Of a stretch of 64,000 bases of DNA, positions 23,207 through 34,572 are shown one piece after another (within the stretch, counting starts at the first letter, position 1; each line of letters begins with the position of its first letter). Made by a program: the position numbers and the translations under genes. Origin of the DNA: Epiperipatus broadwayi (taxonomy: Eukaryota > Onychophora > Udeonychophora > Euonychophora > Peripatidae); NCBI GenBank assembly GCA_028023455.1, contig JAQFVV010000056.1, forward strand, positions 2,730,001-2,794,000, read 5' to 3'. The notes below the pieces were generated by a model that was not told where the DNA came from, made no database searches, and saw only the letters and a list, made by a program, of their open reading frames with translations.

Positions 23207-25271
23207 TATAACGATCGAAATGAAAGTGAAGATCGAATCTAACCGCAAAAACAATATCTGCAACTACCAGGGCGCCATCTAGGCATTTGAGCCTAGAAAA
23301 ATTTATAAAGTAGGCAGATACGCGCTGTTAAGATTCCACTTTATTTAAATATTCCGATCGTTAGCCCAAGTCACTAGCTCAGCGGAGACGCAGAGATAAA
23401 AATCTATATCTTAATTTATATCTTAAATATCAATAAATAAAAGCCACTGCCAGAAATTAACACATAAAAATATTTATTTACGCACATATAAAATAACATT
23501 TAAATTTTGAGGAATAAGTTTAACATTTTAGATTTTTATATTAACTTTTAATTTTACATTTAACTAAGTTTCAATGAGTTTAATATTTTATTTAGATAGT
23601 CAAGTATGAATAGACTACATAGATCTGCATTTGAAAAGAAAATATTCTTCCCTGATTTAACCTTAGGCAACAAATTTTGCAACCAAACTGGCGCCAATCC
23701 ATCTGATACATTCATGTATTCAATGTAGCATGATACGACAACACAAAATACTATACTGTCAGGAAAGTACATCTGAACAGTAAGTAGAAATAGAGAAGAC
23801 ATTGACTCTCCACCAACAGGAATGTGACATCTGTTGGCAAGTAGAACAATAAACAAAAAACTCCATAGGAATGGACTGCGGTCTTCTGCCGACTTACAAA
23901 CCCATCCATAGGCAAACAGAAGGTGTGTGGCGTATATATGCAATCCTGCCCGAAGCGGATCTCATACTACATCTACTAATTACACAAATATATCCAATCC
24001 ATTGAACCAATTCAACTACGAAATGAATAACCTAAGATTACCCTCCCTTAATATAACTTTACAAAACTATATAGCCATTCACGCCCGACTTAAATTTAAC
24101 ATTTAGATACGTTCGCACAAATGAATTTTATAAAATTTGTTTTAAAATGTTGAGTATAGATCAGCTGCACAGATTCCACGGTCAAAAACATTCCAAATTA
24201 AACACAACCGATCAAAATACAAAGTCATCGATAAACGTCACTTGCATAGGGAATATACAAATCCCATTAGCATTCATCGTAAGATGCTTGCAGTGATATC
24301 GTTGACCCATATATTCTAATCGAATGTGAAAACCACAACATAATCAACCGCTAACGAATCTATGCAACGTCTATACCCAACTTAAATGTAATGCATTTAA
24401 TAATTTCTACAATAAATATTACTACAAATAAAAATAATAAAATGGAAATGATTTTAGCAAAACTTAACTATATAAATTTAAACAATCAATTATTAATTTG
24501 AAAATCAAATAAGAGTTCATTTTAAAATTTAAATTAGCTGAATCTTTAAAAAAAATCAATGACGAAAGTTCTTAATTACTTTTTTTGGTTGTTGTTAATT
24601 TGTAAAGTTCATAGCTCACGGTAGAAGAGTCCAGGTTTCTGCTTTTAATTCCCGCGACGCCTCCATTGGAAGATAATGTTCTGGAGATGGCAATAGCTGG
24701 TTCAAGGTATCACAGTCTTTTCATTTTTCCTTTTTAAATAGAGAGTGTGGTATGTGCGTCCTACCACCTCTCAAACACACAACGCTGGAACTGTCCGAAA
24801 AAACTGTATTTCCCTTTTTATATTAATCCACACGGATTGACTGAACAAAGACGTCACTAATCCAAATTTTCGTTCGGGTCCGGGCTGAGGCTTGGTGCTT
24901 CCATTGGTCAAGCTAATTTCTCTTTATTTTCTTATCTATCTTTCATCAGATCATTTTAATTATACAAGAGCCCAAGGCTAGCTTGCTTTTCAAACAATTT
25001 ATAAACAATCATTTCCATTTACAGATTACAAGAATTAATTAATACCTGTTTTTATTTTTAAATCTTGTACTTTTTTTTTTTTTATAAAAAAAGTACGTTC
25101 AAATACTTATTTTTTTTTTTTTAAAAAAATATTTTTAAAGTTTGGCATCTGTGCGAATGTATATACGTTTAACAAACATTTTAATTTTAGCGTTTAGTTT
25201 TTTACTTTTATTTGCGAACTTTTAAGTTTTTATTTTAAATTAATGTAACGACATATTTATATATCATTACA
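23207..25271 (-). repeat. LTR B of family L (5' LTR in element orientation)
   Basis: A 2065-bp LTR, near-identical to LTR A. It carries the second copy of the 127-codon frame at 23560-23943 and a CTCF-like motif at 23271-23285. Its outer end is followed directly by an (AT)n run. Confidence 0.8.
23560..23943 (-). CDS. 127-codon open frame inside LTR B, function unknown
   Basis: This is the LTR B counterpart of the frame at 20785-21168, of the same length, with three amino-acid differences (SSLFLLTVQ for SSLILLIVQ, VWLQNLL for VWLRNLL). It shares the two hydrophobic segments and lacks any recognised domain. Its conservation is explained by LTR youth, not by demonstrated function. Confidence 0.25.
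   Translation of the reverse strand: MHIYATHLLFAYGWVCKSAEDRSPFLWSFLFIVLLANRCHIPVGGESMSSLFLLTVQMYFPDSIVFCVVVSCYIEYMNVSDGLAPVWLQNLLPKVKSGKNIFFSNADLCSLFILDYLNKILNSLKLS

Positions 25272-25297
<26 letters not shown>
25272..25297. repeat. (AT)n microsatellite, insertion target of family L
   Basis: An alternating AT run abuts the end of LTR B. The same kind of run (20419-20432) abuts LTR A, so the element split a microsatellite. Confidence 0.85.
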
Positions 25298-25303
<6 letters not shown>

Positions 25304-26245
25304 CTAAAATATAAATTGTTTTCCACACTTCACAAATATTTCATTTATTAATAAGTTTTTAAATAGTTTATCAAAGATTACAAAATAAGACTGTTTTTAA
25401 TTAACATAGACGGGCATTGAATATCAAACTAATAAATTATAAATCATAATTTTAATATTTTCTGATAACTAAAATATATGTATGAAATATATACTGATAA
25501 AATTCTGTGATAAATTTTACTTAATTGATTCACTAAAATTATTTATTTTTTCAGAAATAATTACAGGGCTATTTTAAATTGGAGGTAATAGTAAGATACT
25601 TTTAAAATAATTTCAATCATTCAAATAAATTTATATATGATGTACAAAACTAAATGAGCTTTCTATTAATTAATTTACGGGAAGTAAGTCTCTTGTAATG
25701 ATTTTTAAGTTAAAAAAAATAACAGGGGAAGGATTTAAAGTTAATAGCTCATTGAATTTTGTATTTGGCAATTTCAGTAAGTCAAATAATCTAAACAAAC
25801 CGACAAAAATTAATTTAATTTGCCGCATCAAAATAATGTAAGATTTTATAAGAATTGATATTTTAAATTGAATAAAATTAAAAGACGCATTTTAAACCAA
25901 GCTGTATAAACATTACACAGATATAAAATATAAATTAATATAGATTTTGAAAACAAGTAAAATAAAATCAATGGCTTGCGGCGAATTGGACGTTACCTCA
26001 GAATCAATCAGTTAATACAGGCAGTTAATACAGTCAGATCATTTCAGGCTTCCTTGACACAGACAGTCTCTGGCTAGATGTTTAAAGCACTGGAAAGGCA
26101 TGGATGGGCTGGTGGAACAGACCTCTGAGAAGCAAATGACCGATCTTTTCACCCCGTCATTTCTTTAGGCACGATATATATAAAGATTAATCACTTCTCT
26201 TCAGTAAACTCAATAATAATTATCTTTACCTCCTCAAATTTTCCA
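25298..26245. other. AT-rich DNA; possible 3' UTR of the candidate exon at 26246
   Basis: 25298-25960 is plain AT-rich sequence. 25970-26180 is more complex and CpG-containing, with a short internal duplication (CAGTTAATACAG twice near 26009-26033). If the minus-strand exon at 26246-26379 is real, this lies just downstream of its stop and could be 3' UTR. No clear polyadenylation arrangement was verified. Confidence 0.35.
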
Positions 26246-26379
26246 CTATTTAGGTGTTCTGGTCTTATCTACAGGATTCAATCTATACTGACCACCAATT
26301 GCAATCACTCTAAATGTTTCTCTGAGATTGGTGCTTGCTTTGGAGGGAAAATCTCTAACATGCCCCAAGGGTTGATTTG
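26246..26379 (-). CDS. Candidate terminal exon of a host gene (43 codons)
   Basis: On the minus strand a strong 3' splice-site context, a (TTG)n and T-rich pyrimidine tract ending in TTATTAG, is followed by an open frame of 43 codons and a stop. The peptide begins NQPLGHVRDF and includes FRVIAIGGQYRLNPVDKTR; its mixed composition differs from the Phe/Ile/Lys-dominated random frames around it. I do not recognise the protein. The exon would be 134 nt in coding part, read in phase 2. It could instead be part of an unrecognised transposon or chance. No upstream exon was found. Confidence 0.28.
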
Positions 26380-26399
26380 CTAATAAAAAAACAACAACA

Positions 26400-27540
26400 A
26401 CAAGCATATTAATTTTATCAGTCATTGTACTAACAAAATCTATTTAATTAAGGTTTAGATTAAGAAAATGTAGATTTTATTCAGAAAAATTTTAGGAATT
26501 TGGTACAATGACTTTCAAACATATTTGACATAAACTTAAGCAGAAATTTACAAAATATTTCTTAAAAATATTATATTGTTTAAAGAATTGATTCTCAAGT
26601 GTACATTGATTAAAAGATAAATATAAAATGTTACCCACTAATTAATTGAAGAAAATGAACTTTAATAAAGAATTTGAAATATTTGTAATATTTTATAGAT
26701 ATCTAGGATTCAATTCAATTTAATAAAATAAACACAATATACATTTTTACAAATATAAAATAAATAAACTAATATAAAAGGTTAGTTTTAATTATAAAAT
26801 AAGATTAATGAAATATAAAAGATTATAATATTGCTTAAAATATACTACCACCTAATATGAGATGGGTGTCAGTTAATAAGGATGGGGTTCAAACCCAGAC
26901 TAGTGCTGATGACATTGGCACTAGGTGAAGCAGAAATATGTACTATATTTTCAGCTTCAAGGTAGACAGACATTCATGAAAGAGTGCAACTATGCATCAG
27001 AGTTGTATTTATTAAATAATTTAATCTATTTTCTATAATTGTTCTTTAAGTTGGAACCAAGTGCATATTTCTTAATTTATTATTATATGTTCGTTTAATA
27101 TATATAGCAAAAGTCAAAGTTACATCATTTGACAGTGAACATACGCATGTTTAAGGCTGATGATCTGTAAGCTTACAGTATTATAATGGCAATTGTTTTA
27201 GTGAGAGTTGTTGGTCTGAAAGATGATGAAAGATTCCATAACATTTTCACATAAGATAATCCATCCTAGAGGTTAGGTAGATGATTCTAAATTAATTGAA
27301 TGAAAGTTCTTGCTGTTTGGAATTCTGTGATCATTTCACTTGCTTGAAATAGACAGCAAAAGTCTCCATAGATAAAGTTCAGGCAGGTCACAAAATAACT
27401 GTCCACTGAGCCAGTTCAACAAATCTACATGATTCTACCCCAGCATTCTGATGGAATCCATTCTTATTAATTTTTATTAATTATTAAAATCATTTTATGA
27501 AATTTACTTTCCACACTTCTTTCTCTTTAAAGGTTACTTT
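26400..27540. other. AT-rich DNA with a tRNA-like remnant
   Basis: About 26861-26930 has a box-B-like GGGTTCAAACCC next to GATGGGTGTCAGTTAATAAGG, a possible decayed SINE. The remainder shows no gene-like frame. Confidence 0.4.
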
Positions 27541-27553
27541 TCTGAATCACTAC

Positions 27554-27554
27554 T

Positions 27555-27592
<38 letters not shown>

Positions 27593-27656
27593 TTATAGTA
27601 GTTAAAAGAAAATAACTATATATATATATATATATATATAGTTATTTTCTTTTAAC
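27554..27656. repeat. (AT)n tract and a hairpin with (AT)n loop
   Basis: An (AT)n run at 27557-27589 is followed by an inverted repeat whose arms GTTAAAAGAAAATAAC (27601-27616) and its complement (27641-27656) are separated by (AT)n. The whole unit can form a long cruciform. Confidence 0.85.
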
Positions 27657-28185
27657 TCTCTTTCAGCTCACTTTTTTTTATATATCCATACACCAATGAT
27701 CATATCTCAGGAATACTTTTAGCTTCTATTGTTCCAAAATACTAACTTGGCCAGTTCTTGGAATTCTGATGACAAGTGTCATTAACAGCAATTTCCCGTG
27801 ACACAGCTTTCAATTCCTTTTATTACTCTCCAGCCTTATATTTTAATTTGCTTTCATTAAGAAACATGCGCTACTATTGAGATTATTTAAATAACTATAA
27901 CTTACGATATTAATAAACAACAAAAATATATAAAACAAAATAATAAAAATACAACTCTGCACATAGCCACTTCTCTTTATCTTCACATACAAATCTGTTA
28001 GTAATTAATTCTATGCAACATTACAACAATACATGTAATAAATATATATGTATACATTCATGCCTTTAAATGGTTAATGTAGTTCACTCACACTCTTTTG
28101 TAACAGGGTTCAAATGTATATCTATACATTTTCTCACATTGCCTTTTATTTCCTTTAGTACTCATATTCGAACCCAGCTATTGTT

Positions 28186-28187
<2 letters not shown>

Positions 28188-28233
<46 letters not shown>
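28188..28233. repeat. (AT)n microsatellite
   Basis: An uninterrupted alternating AT run of about 45 bp. Confidence 0.9.
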
Positions 28234-28236
<3 letters not shown>

Positions 28237-28700
28237 AAACCAGGATTGCTTGCAAGAGTTTTATGTTTATATTAGCATCTATGCTGGTGGAATTTACCAG
28301 GACAGATACACCATTATCCTGATCAGTATATACTCATCTATAGGAACAGTTGTTGCAGCTTTTTCTGGATCTTCAATGTCTGCTTTGCTGTGTCAATCTA
28401 TGTTTGTCACCATTGTATTTGGTTCTATTATTTTTTTAATTGCTCTAGAAGTTTCCATCTTATTACAATTAGTGTTACAGGAATGTTAATCTTTTGAAGG
28501 ATGCTATTTATTAATTAGGTTGTTTGTTGCTTTAATGAAATTCTTTATTAATTAGCAATTTACTTTAATTAGATATAATAACTCATTTTTATATACTCAT
28601 TTTTTATATATTAAATATTTAAAATATATGCAGCCACTTATACATATGCTTGTACACATGTAACTTTTCCATAAACATTATCTATAGTAGTCATGTGATG
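28234..28700. other. Unassigned sequence with a hydrophobic open frame
   Basis: A 79-codon plus-strand frame at 28250-28489 is more complex than its surroundings. The minus strand over the same span also reads as mixed peptide with stops. Neither direction gives a domain I can name; a decayed retroelement fragment is possible. Confidence 0.3.
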
Positions 28701-28770
28701 TTTTAGTGGTTTAATACCAATTCTGGTGAAAATATGATGGTGTCTATGTTTATTAAAAATCAAATATATC

Positions 28771-29105
28771 AAAATGTATAAATAATGAACTGGGTTCAGA
28801 TCTGTATGACTATATAAGTGAATTAGCTTGGATTGAAAACAGTATTATGTTTTCATTTTTGAATCAGCCTTATAGTTAACTAAAAAGGTAAAATGTGTTT
28901 TCTGGATGGTTGCATTTGATTGGAAGATATAGGTGTAGTGCTCTTAGATTCAAAGTTTCTCTTGATGAATGCCACAAGTTAGAAACTAGTCTGGGGATAT
29001 TAGATGAGTAGGTATTAGATAGAATTTTGATGCACAAACCTTTTAGCTTCCATTGATTACTGTAGCTTACACTAAGTGGGACTATTATATGGAGAGTTGA
29101 CTTCA
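28771..29105 (-). mobile_element. Family P palindromic retroposon, partial copy
   Basis: Contains the GAACTGGGTTCAGA block (28788), GAAACTAGTCTGGGGATATT (28981-29000) and the inverted end ACTATTATATGGAGAGTT (29081-29098). These appear in the same order as in the copy at 55771-56275. It is more diverged than other copies and lacks the unique 3' tail on its left side. No target duplication was found. Confidence 0.6.
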
Positions 29106-30489
29106 TTTAAGGAGAAGCCACAATACATCACATCACATCACTATCATTTTATTCTTTATATCTATTATACATATCAAAACACATTACATAACTGCATAAA
29201 TCAGTACACGCAAATATGCAAAATAAAAATAGCATTAATTAGGAATTAATTACTTATGTAAAAGCATAAATACTTATTTTAAGATCATTTTTTATGCTTG
29301 AAGTCAAGTTGAGAATTAAGAACCAAAAAAACTATTCTAGAGAAATTTCCCAGTAGACTTTATGTGATAGAATCTTAAATAACAATCTAAGTAATATCTA
29401 TGTATTTAAATGTTAATTTCGTTCTTCTGCAACTCATTTGTCTACATCACGTTCACTTTTCTTTAGGAAAAGAAAAAATATATATATTTCTTTTAATAAA
29501 AAGAATATAATTTCATTAATTGTAATTTGAAAAGCAATTTTATTTTAAGTTCTACTGTCAATTTAAAATAAATAGAAATTAACTTTAGAAGTATTTTTTA
29601 TATTTTAAAGAAACATAATTTTCAGAATTGTATTACAGCTTGGAGTAAATTTAAACCAATCTGTTTTAATCAAATCTTAAAGTTTAATGGCCTCCGGTGA
29701 TTTCATTTTTGAAAAATTCTATCTTTTTTGATAAATAATTCAAAATTTATTAAATTAGTAGATTAAAAAAAATCAATCTTTACTTTCTTCAATAAATTTT
29801 CATGTAGATTTGAAATAATATTTTTTATTATTTAACATTTTATTTAGTATATCATAGTGCCTTAAATTAAATAGAAGTGTTAAGAACAGCATCTCATCTT
29901 TTTTATATAACCATATTCTGTCTCTTATTGGTATCAAATCCATTTTTTAATATATAAAACTTTCTTGTACACTTTCGCTTGTAATCGGCACTACTTCATT
30001 AAAGCATCAATAAGTAAAAGCAAATTATCAACTCATTACCTAATATTGCATGACATGGTTACATTTTATTATAATTAAATTTTATTGCAGAAGACACATA
30101 CTGACATTCATCTAACCCCACTTAGTTTAAATTGAGTTATTTTCCTTTAGCCAAAGCTAGTTTGTTAGAGTTAAATTTACTTATCAATTTTGCATAGCTA
30201 GCTAAGTTAATCACAGATTGGCCAGTTGAAAAAATCCTGTTCTTGCTTGAAAATCATCATTACCATATGTTTTAGTTGTGATATGGTTAGCGATGATGAA
30301 AAGATGATAGTGCACAATAATGGAAACTTTTTTTATCTATTGATAGTTCTTTTTCTCCATATTTACTCTATGAACTATCTATTTGCAACATTACCCCAAA
30401 GGTTTGTGATGATGGTATATTAAATGTGATAATATTTTGGACTATTTCCATTATCTATCAGTAAATATTGATTGCATAGAAAATTTTAA
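29106..30489. other. AT-rich DNA, nothing recognised
   Basis: No gene-like frame beyond AT-driven ones (for example 65 codons at 30226-30423) and no repeat landmark. Confidence 0.5.
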
Positions 30490-30716
30490 ACTTCATTTAA
30501 ACTTTTCAAATACAAACAACTTGTTAGTAATAGTACATAAATAGACAATACAGGTTAGTAATAATGCAATGTTTTGACTAGTACTATTTCTCACTCTTCT
30601 TCAGGTGTTGCTGGCCTTACCAGTGATTGTATTGCATAAGAGTTGAACTTGTACCTTTAGATTCTTGAATATCAAATTTTATGGCAACCTTCTAACCAAT
30701 TGAACTATTCTGTCAG
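30490..30716 (-). mobile_element. tRNA-derived SINE with a Penelope-type 3' tail
   Basis: Read on the minus strand, the 5' part looks like a decayed tRNA: box A TAGTTCAATTGGTTAG (about 30692-30707) and box B AAGTTCAACTC (30640-30650). After a linker comes CACCTGAAGAAGAGTGAG (30594-30611) and then a tail (CAAAACATTGCATTATTACTA, TACTAACAAGTTG and so on) that is the same as the sequence directly downstream of the GIY-YIG relic at 31302. The copy at 37436 also joins a box-B-like segment to this tail, so the fusion predates this insertion. No protein is encoded. Confidence 0.6.
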
Positions 30717-30738
30717 AGGCAACAGATTATAAAAATTT

Positions 30739-30838
<100 letters not shown>

Positions 30839-31139
30839 GGTTGGTTCAAATCCTCATGAATTCTTCAAATTTTTTTAAATATTTTTTTCTAAGAGCAAAG
30901 TTAATTAGAGGCTTCCATACATTATGAATTGCCACATTGGCTTGACTTATAAGATTATTTATCACTGTCATATGAGCAGCTTCCTTGAATTTTCTTCTTT
31001 GAAACTTTTTCTCTCTATCCAATATTTTTTTATTTCCTCAGTTAAACATATAGTCATTAATACATACATGGTCTGTTACTGTAGACACATCTGTTTTTCT
31101 CTTTTAATCATTAGTTTGTATTTTTTCAATCACTGTTTA

Positions 31140-31460
31140 ACAGAGCAAGAGATCTCACCAGTATACTTCCTTCCACATTCTCATGGTATCATAGATGCAG
31201 TTTTTGTTTTTCAGTATTTCCAGTTTAGGCTTGGTAGAAGTTAAAATTCCTCAAAGCCTAAATTGGAAATGCTGAAAAACAAACACTGAATCTATTAAAT
31301 ACCATGTGAATGTGGAAGGAAGTATATTGGTGAGACCAGAAACAGCTAAAGAAGTGAGAATAATACTATTTGAAACATTGTATAATTACTAGTCTGTGTT
31401 GTTTATTTGTGTGTCATTACTAACAAGTTGTGTTTGCTTATATATAGAATATGTGAATAT
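31140..31460. pseudogene. Penelope-like element relic with GIY-YIG endonuclease motif, inverted duplicate
   Basis: At 31302-31343 the plus strand encodes PCECGRKYIGETRN, the conserved opening of the GIY-YIG endonuclease domain found at the C-terminus of Penelope-like reverse transcriptases. The same motif with a stop (P-stop-ECGRKYTGEI) occurs on the minus strand at about 31146-31190, so two arms of about 90 bp (about 31150-31238 and 31248-31335) form an inverted repeat around 31243. Downstream of the right arm (31350-31460) is the element 3' tail (GAAACATTG, ATTACTAACAAGTTG). No reverse-transcriptase core is readable. Inverted partial copies are known for this class. Confidence 0.6.
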
Positions 31461-31843
31461 ATTATGTAATTTTGTATCATTGTATCTAGTTGACTTTCTT
31501 TGTGAATAGACAGATAGGATATCAGGTAATTCATTTATCTTATTTAAACATTATGTTGGAATGTATGTGTCAGAAGTTTTGAAACAACATTGATTAATAT
31601 TGGATATTTTTTATGTATTTCTAAATATTTTCTTCATTTATTAATTTCTAATGTACTACTTAAAATCCTACTTCAGTTTGGTTTATATCAAATAATTGAG
31701 CAATTTTATTTGATATTGCTGTGATGTTTAATTTATTTCTATTTCATTAATAAATTCATTTAAAGTAAGAAGCATTCTGTTGGGTTTTTATTAAAAACTT
31801 TTAATAATTATAACAAATATCTAAATCTTTAGGCCATTTATAT
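31461..31843. other. AT-rich DNA, nothing recognised
   Basis: No gene-like frame or repeat landmark seen before the solo LTR. Confidence 0.55.
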
Positions 31844-34484
31844 TATAATGGTTGGGAAATATGGATGTTTACTCTATCTGCCATGCAGGGTGCCACTAGG
31901 CTATTTGAACCTAGAAAATTTATAATTTAGGCAGATACTTCTTATTAAGATTCTACTTTTATTTTATTGACCATTATGCCCTAGTCACTAAGCTCAAGGA
32001 GTAGCTGAGATTTATAATATAACTTTTAAAGATATATTTTTAATAAAAAACAAAAAATAATCAAATAAGTCACTGCCAGTAATAATCACACAAACATTTA
32101 TTTACGCATGTATATAAATTTGAGAAATAAATTAATATTGCTTTAATTTGTTATTATTATTATTTTATACTTTAGTAAGTCCACACAGATGGACAGTTTA
32201 TATAATTTTATTTTAGAATGTTGAGCATAGATAGGCTACATAGTCTATGCAATTAAAAACTTTTCAAAACATTTAGTCTCAGGCTAAAAGTTCGTAGCTA
32301 AACCAACACTCTCTTCCTGATGTACAGATGCAGCCAATGCAATATGAAGATGTTAGTATAAAACCACACTGACAGGAATGTGCATCTGCAGCATGATATT
32401 ATTTAAAAATAATCATCCTTGTCTAGTACAGGAATATGCATCTGTCTAGCAAAGGAATCATATATATAAAACATTAAAAAAGGAAATGCTTCATATGGAG
32501 GGAGAGCAGTCCTTGCTGTCTTATAGTCCCTATCCATAGAACAAAAGGAGATCAATAGTGTGATAAGTACATCCACATCCATTGCAACAGGATGGCTACA
32601 CCTCTGGGCCATGCATTCATTTGGACACAGTGCCCTGTATGTTAACATGCTTCACATTATGTTGATATAAACACCTATTACATCCCTCCACCAGCATCGA
32701 CTCAACTACGAAACAAATAGTCTGAAATTAAACTCACTTAAACTAACATAAACTTTAATGAATCTATGCAGCCATCTACACCCAACTTTAAATTGAATAA
32801 TTTAGTTAACAAACAAAAAATAAATAAAAAGAAAAATGAAAATGATTAAAGCAAACATTATACATTAAAAAATATATATTAATAACAGATTTAAGAGTAC
32901 TTTTGCTGTCAGATAAGGGTTAGTTTAAAGTTCATACTTTACTCGGTAGATTTATAGTCCACCTTTATGAAACCTGCAGATTTCAGCAGATTTATGAAAG
33001 TTCATCCTAGTGATCACCTTTTGTAGATTTTCCTTGAAAACAAAGCCGCTACTTGCCATTCATTCTGTCCAAAACTGTCATCAGGAGGCTGCCTCAGCTG
33101 GTGCATACAAAGAAAACTAAATCTATTGCAAGACTCCTACATCATGGAGTCTGCAATACAGCTGGCTGTCATACATAGATTAATAGTCCAATTAAATACT
33201 AAATTCTGTTATTTTGTCTTTTATAATTTCTGGCCTCCCTTATCACAAATTCTACAGATCAATCAAACATGATGTCACTGATCTTATTACTCCTGATGTT
33301 TTCCTTTCTGGCCTGGAGCTTGTTGCTTGCATTGGTCAATCTGCTTCAGAGTGGGAAACATAATCTTTAATATTTATCTCTTATCTGATCTTTACATTAC
33401 AATGTCCCCAAAGAATCATTTGCTTTAGATTTAACCTCTTTTTTGCTGATTATTTTATTGGCTGAGTGAGGTAAAAGTCTAAACTTTGAATTGCTCACTT
33501 CACAAACTCAAGCATCAAAATATATTCATCTTTTAATATTACATTCACTTTAGTTTCGTTTGTAAAAAGTATATTAATAATTTGTCAGGTTATGAAAGTG
33601 AATGAAAGTTTTTTCAAAAATAAATTTTTATTTATAATTATAAAAATATTCGATAGTGGCAAATCTAAAATGAACGTTACTCACCAACCCAAAAGTTTTG
33701 GTGACGTCAGTGATTTCTTTCCCAATTTTACATTGTGGATAAGTAAATAATTTTTGCTAAAGTCTTAACTATTTTTCTAAAATAATTTTATTTTTAGCAT
33801 ATTTTATCAAAATAATTTATAATGTTTCAAAAAATACTTTTAAAATGGTCTAAAACATTCATTTATCACTTTTGAAATGAAACAAAAGAAATCGTACAGT
33901 AAAAGTTATTGACAACCATTTTCTTTGTTGTCAAAATTTAACAGCCAATCAGATTCAAGAAAGGACAGCCTTTTTCCTTTGTTAGACCTACAACATCACT
34001 TTTATTGATTTTTTACTTGTAAAATAATTCAAGAGAGGGTAGCATCTTATGGAACTTTTTTTAACCTTTAAAAATAACGCAAAATTTTAACCGTAGTATT
34101 AAAAATGTCTAATTTAGAAAGAATGGAAGCCATAACATTTTTAGCTGTGACTAGCTAAAAATAAGTTAATCAATAAAAATAATCATTTTCATTCACTAAG
34201 ATTTAAATGTGATTTTTAAATAGAAATTAATCAAGATTTTTCTATTTTCTTTTATATTACTTTTAACAAAAAAAAAAATTAATTAATGTATAGATCTTTA
34301 CCTTTTTTTACATTTCTTACTTTGAAATACTTTTTTTTTAAAAATAGTTTTCCATCTGTGTAATTATATATATGTTAAAATAACTATTTTAATTTTCTTT
34401 TATGTTTTTTTAAAAAATTATTTTTACTTATGATTATTTCCTATTTATTTTAATTTTAAAACAATGGAACCACATACTGTTACA
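31844..34484 (-). mobile_element. Old solo LTR of family L with a nested insertion
   Basis: Starts TATAATGG and ends TGTTACA, the same termini as LTRs A and B, and shares ordered blocks with them (GCAGGGTGCCACTAGG at 31885, GGCAGATAC near 31930, GTCACTGCCAG near 32068, GCCATCTACACCC near 32771). It is flanked by ATAT on both sides (31840-31843, 34485-34488). It is heavily diverged, with most CpG sites of the young LTRs changed to TG or CA. It is about 580 bp longer than LTR A, explained by an unrelated repeat at about 33445-34160. No second LTR or internal region is adjacent, so it is a solo LTR. The frame at 32403-32648 is a remnant of LTR sequence. Confidence 0.68.
33445..34160. mobile_element. 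Unclassified repeat nested in the solo LTR
   Basis: Landmarks ATTGGCTGAGTGAGG (33459), AGCCAATCAGATTC (33942), TTACTTGTAAAATAATTC (34013) and GGTAGCATCTTATGG (34037) match, in reverse order and strand, the interval at 1495-2480. The approximate ends coincide with where the LTR stops matching LTR A. Confidence 0.45.
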
Positions 34485-34572
34485 ATATTTTAAATTCTAA
34501 ATTGCTTAGTGCAGAAATCTACTAAAAGTGATACATCTAAGAAATACATTTTGTTACTCAATTACCATAAAT

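Larger units (their letters stand above)
20433..25271 (-). mobile_element. Non-autonomous LTR retrotransposon with ~2.06-kb LTRs (family L)
   Basis: Two nearly identical direct repeats (20433-22495 and 23207-25271) enclose a 711-bp internal region. On the minus strand each repeat starts TGTAAYGAT and ends ATCRTTATA, a near-inverted pair as in LTRs. A TGG-initiated primer-like site lies 2 nt after the minus-strand 5' LTR. The element sits inside an (AT)n tract and is flanked by ATAT on both sides, consistent with a 4-bp target duplication, though low complexity makes this weak. The internal region has no gag or pol frame, so the element is a parasite of an unseen autonomous relative. By eye the LTRs differ by about twenty substitutions plus homopolymer changes, so insertion is recent. 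A plain segmental duplication is the alternative, but the primer site and flanks argue against it. Confidence 0.78.

Noticed and set aside
20433-25271. Simple tandem segmental duplication
   Set aside because: Ends form near-inverted TGTAAYGAT/ATCRTTATA termini, a primer-like TGG site abuts one repeat, both outer flanks are the same (AT)n tract and a solo copy occurs elsewhere, all favouring an LTR element.
30636-30716. Functional tRNA gene
   Set aside because: Boxes A and B are recognisable but the acceptor and anticodon stems do not pair well by eye and the unit continues into a repeat tail, so it is a SINE head.
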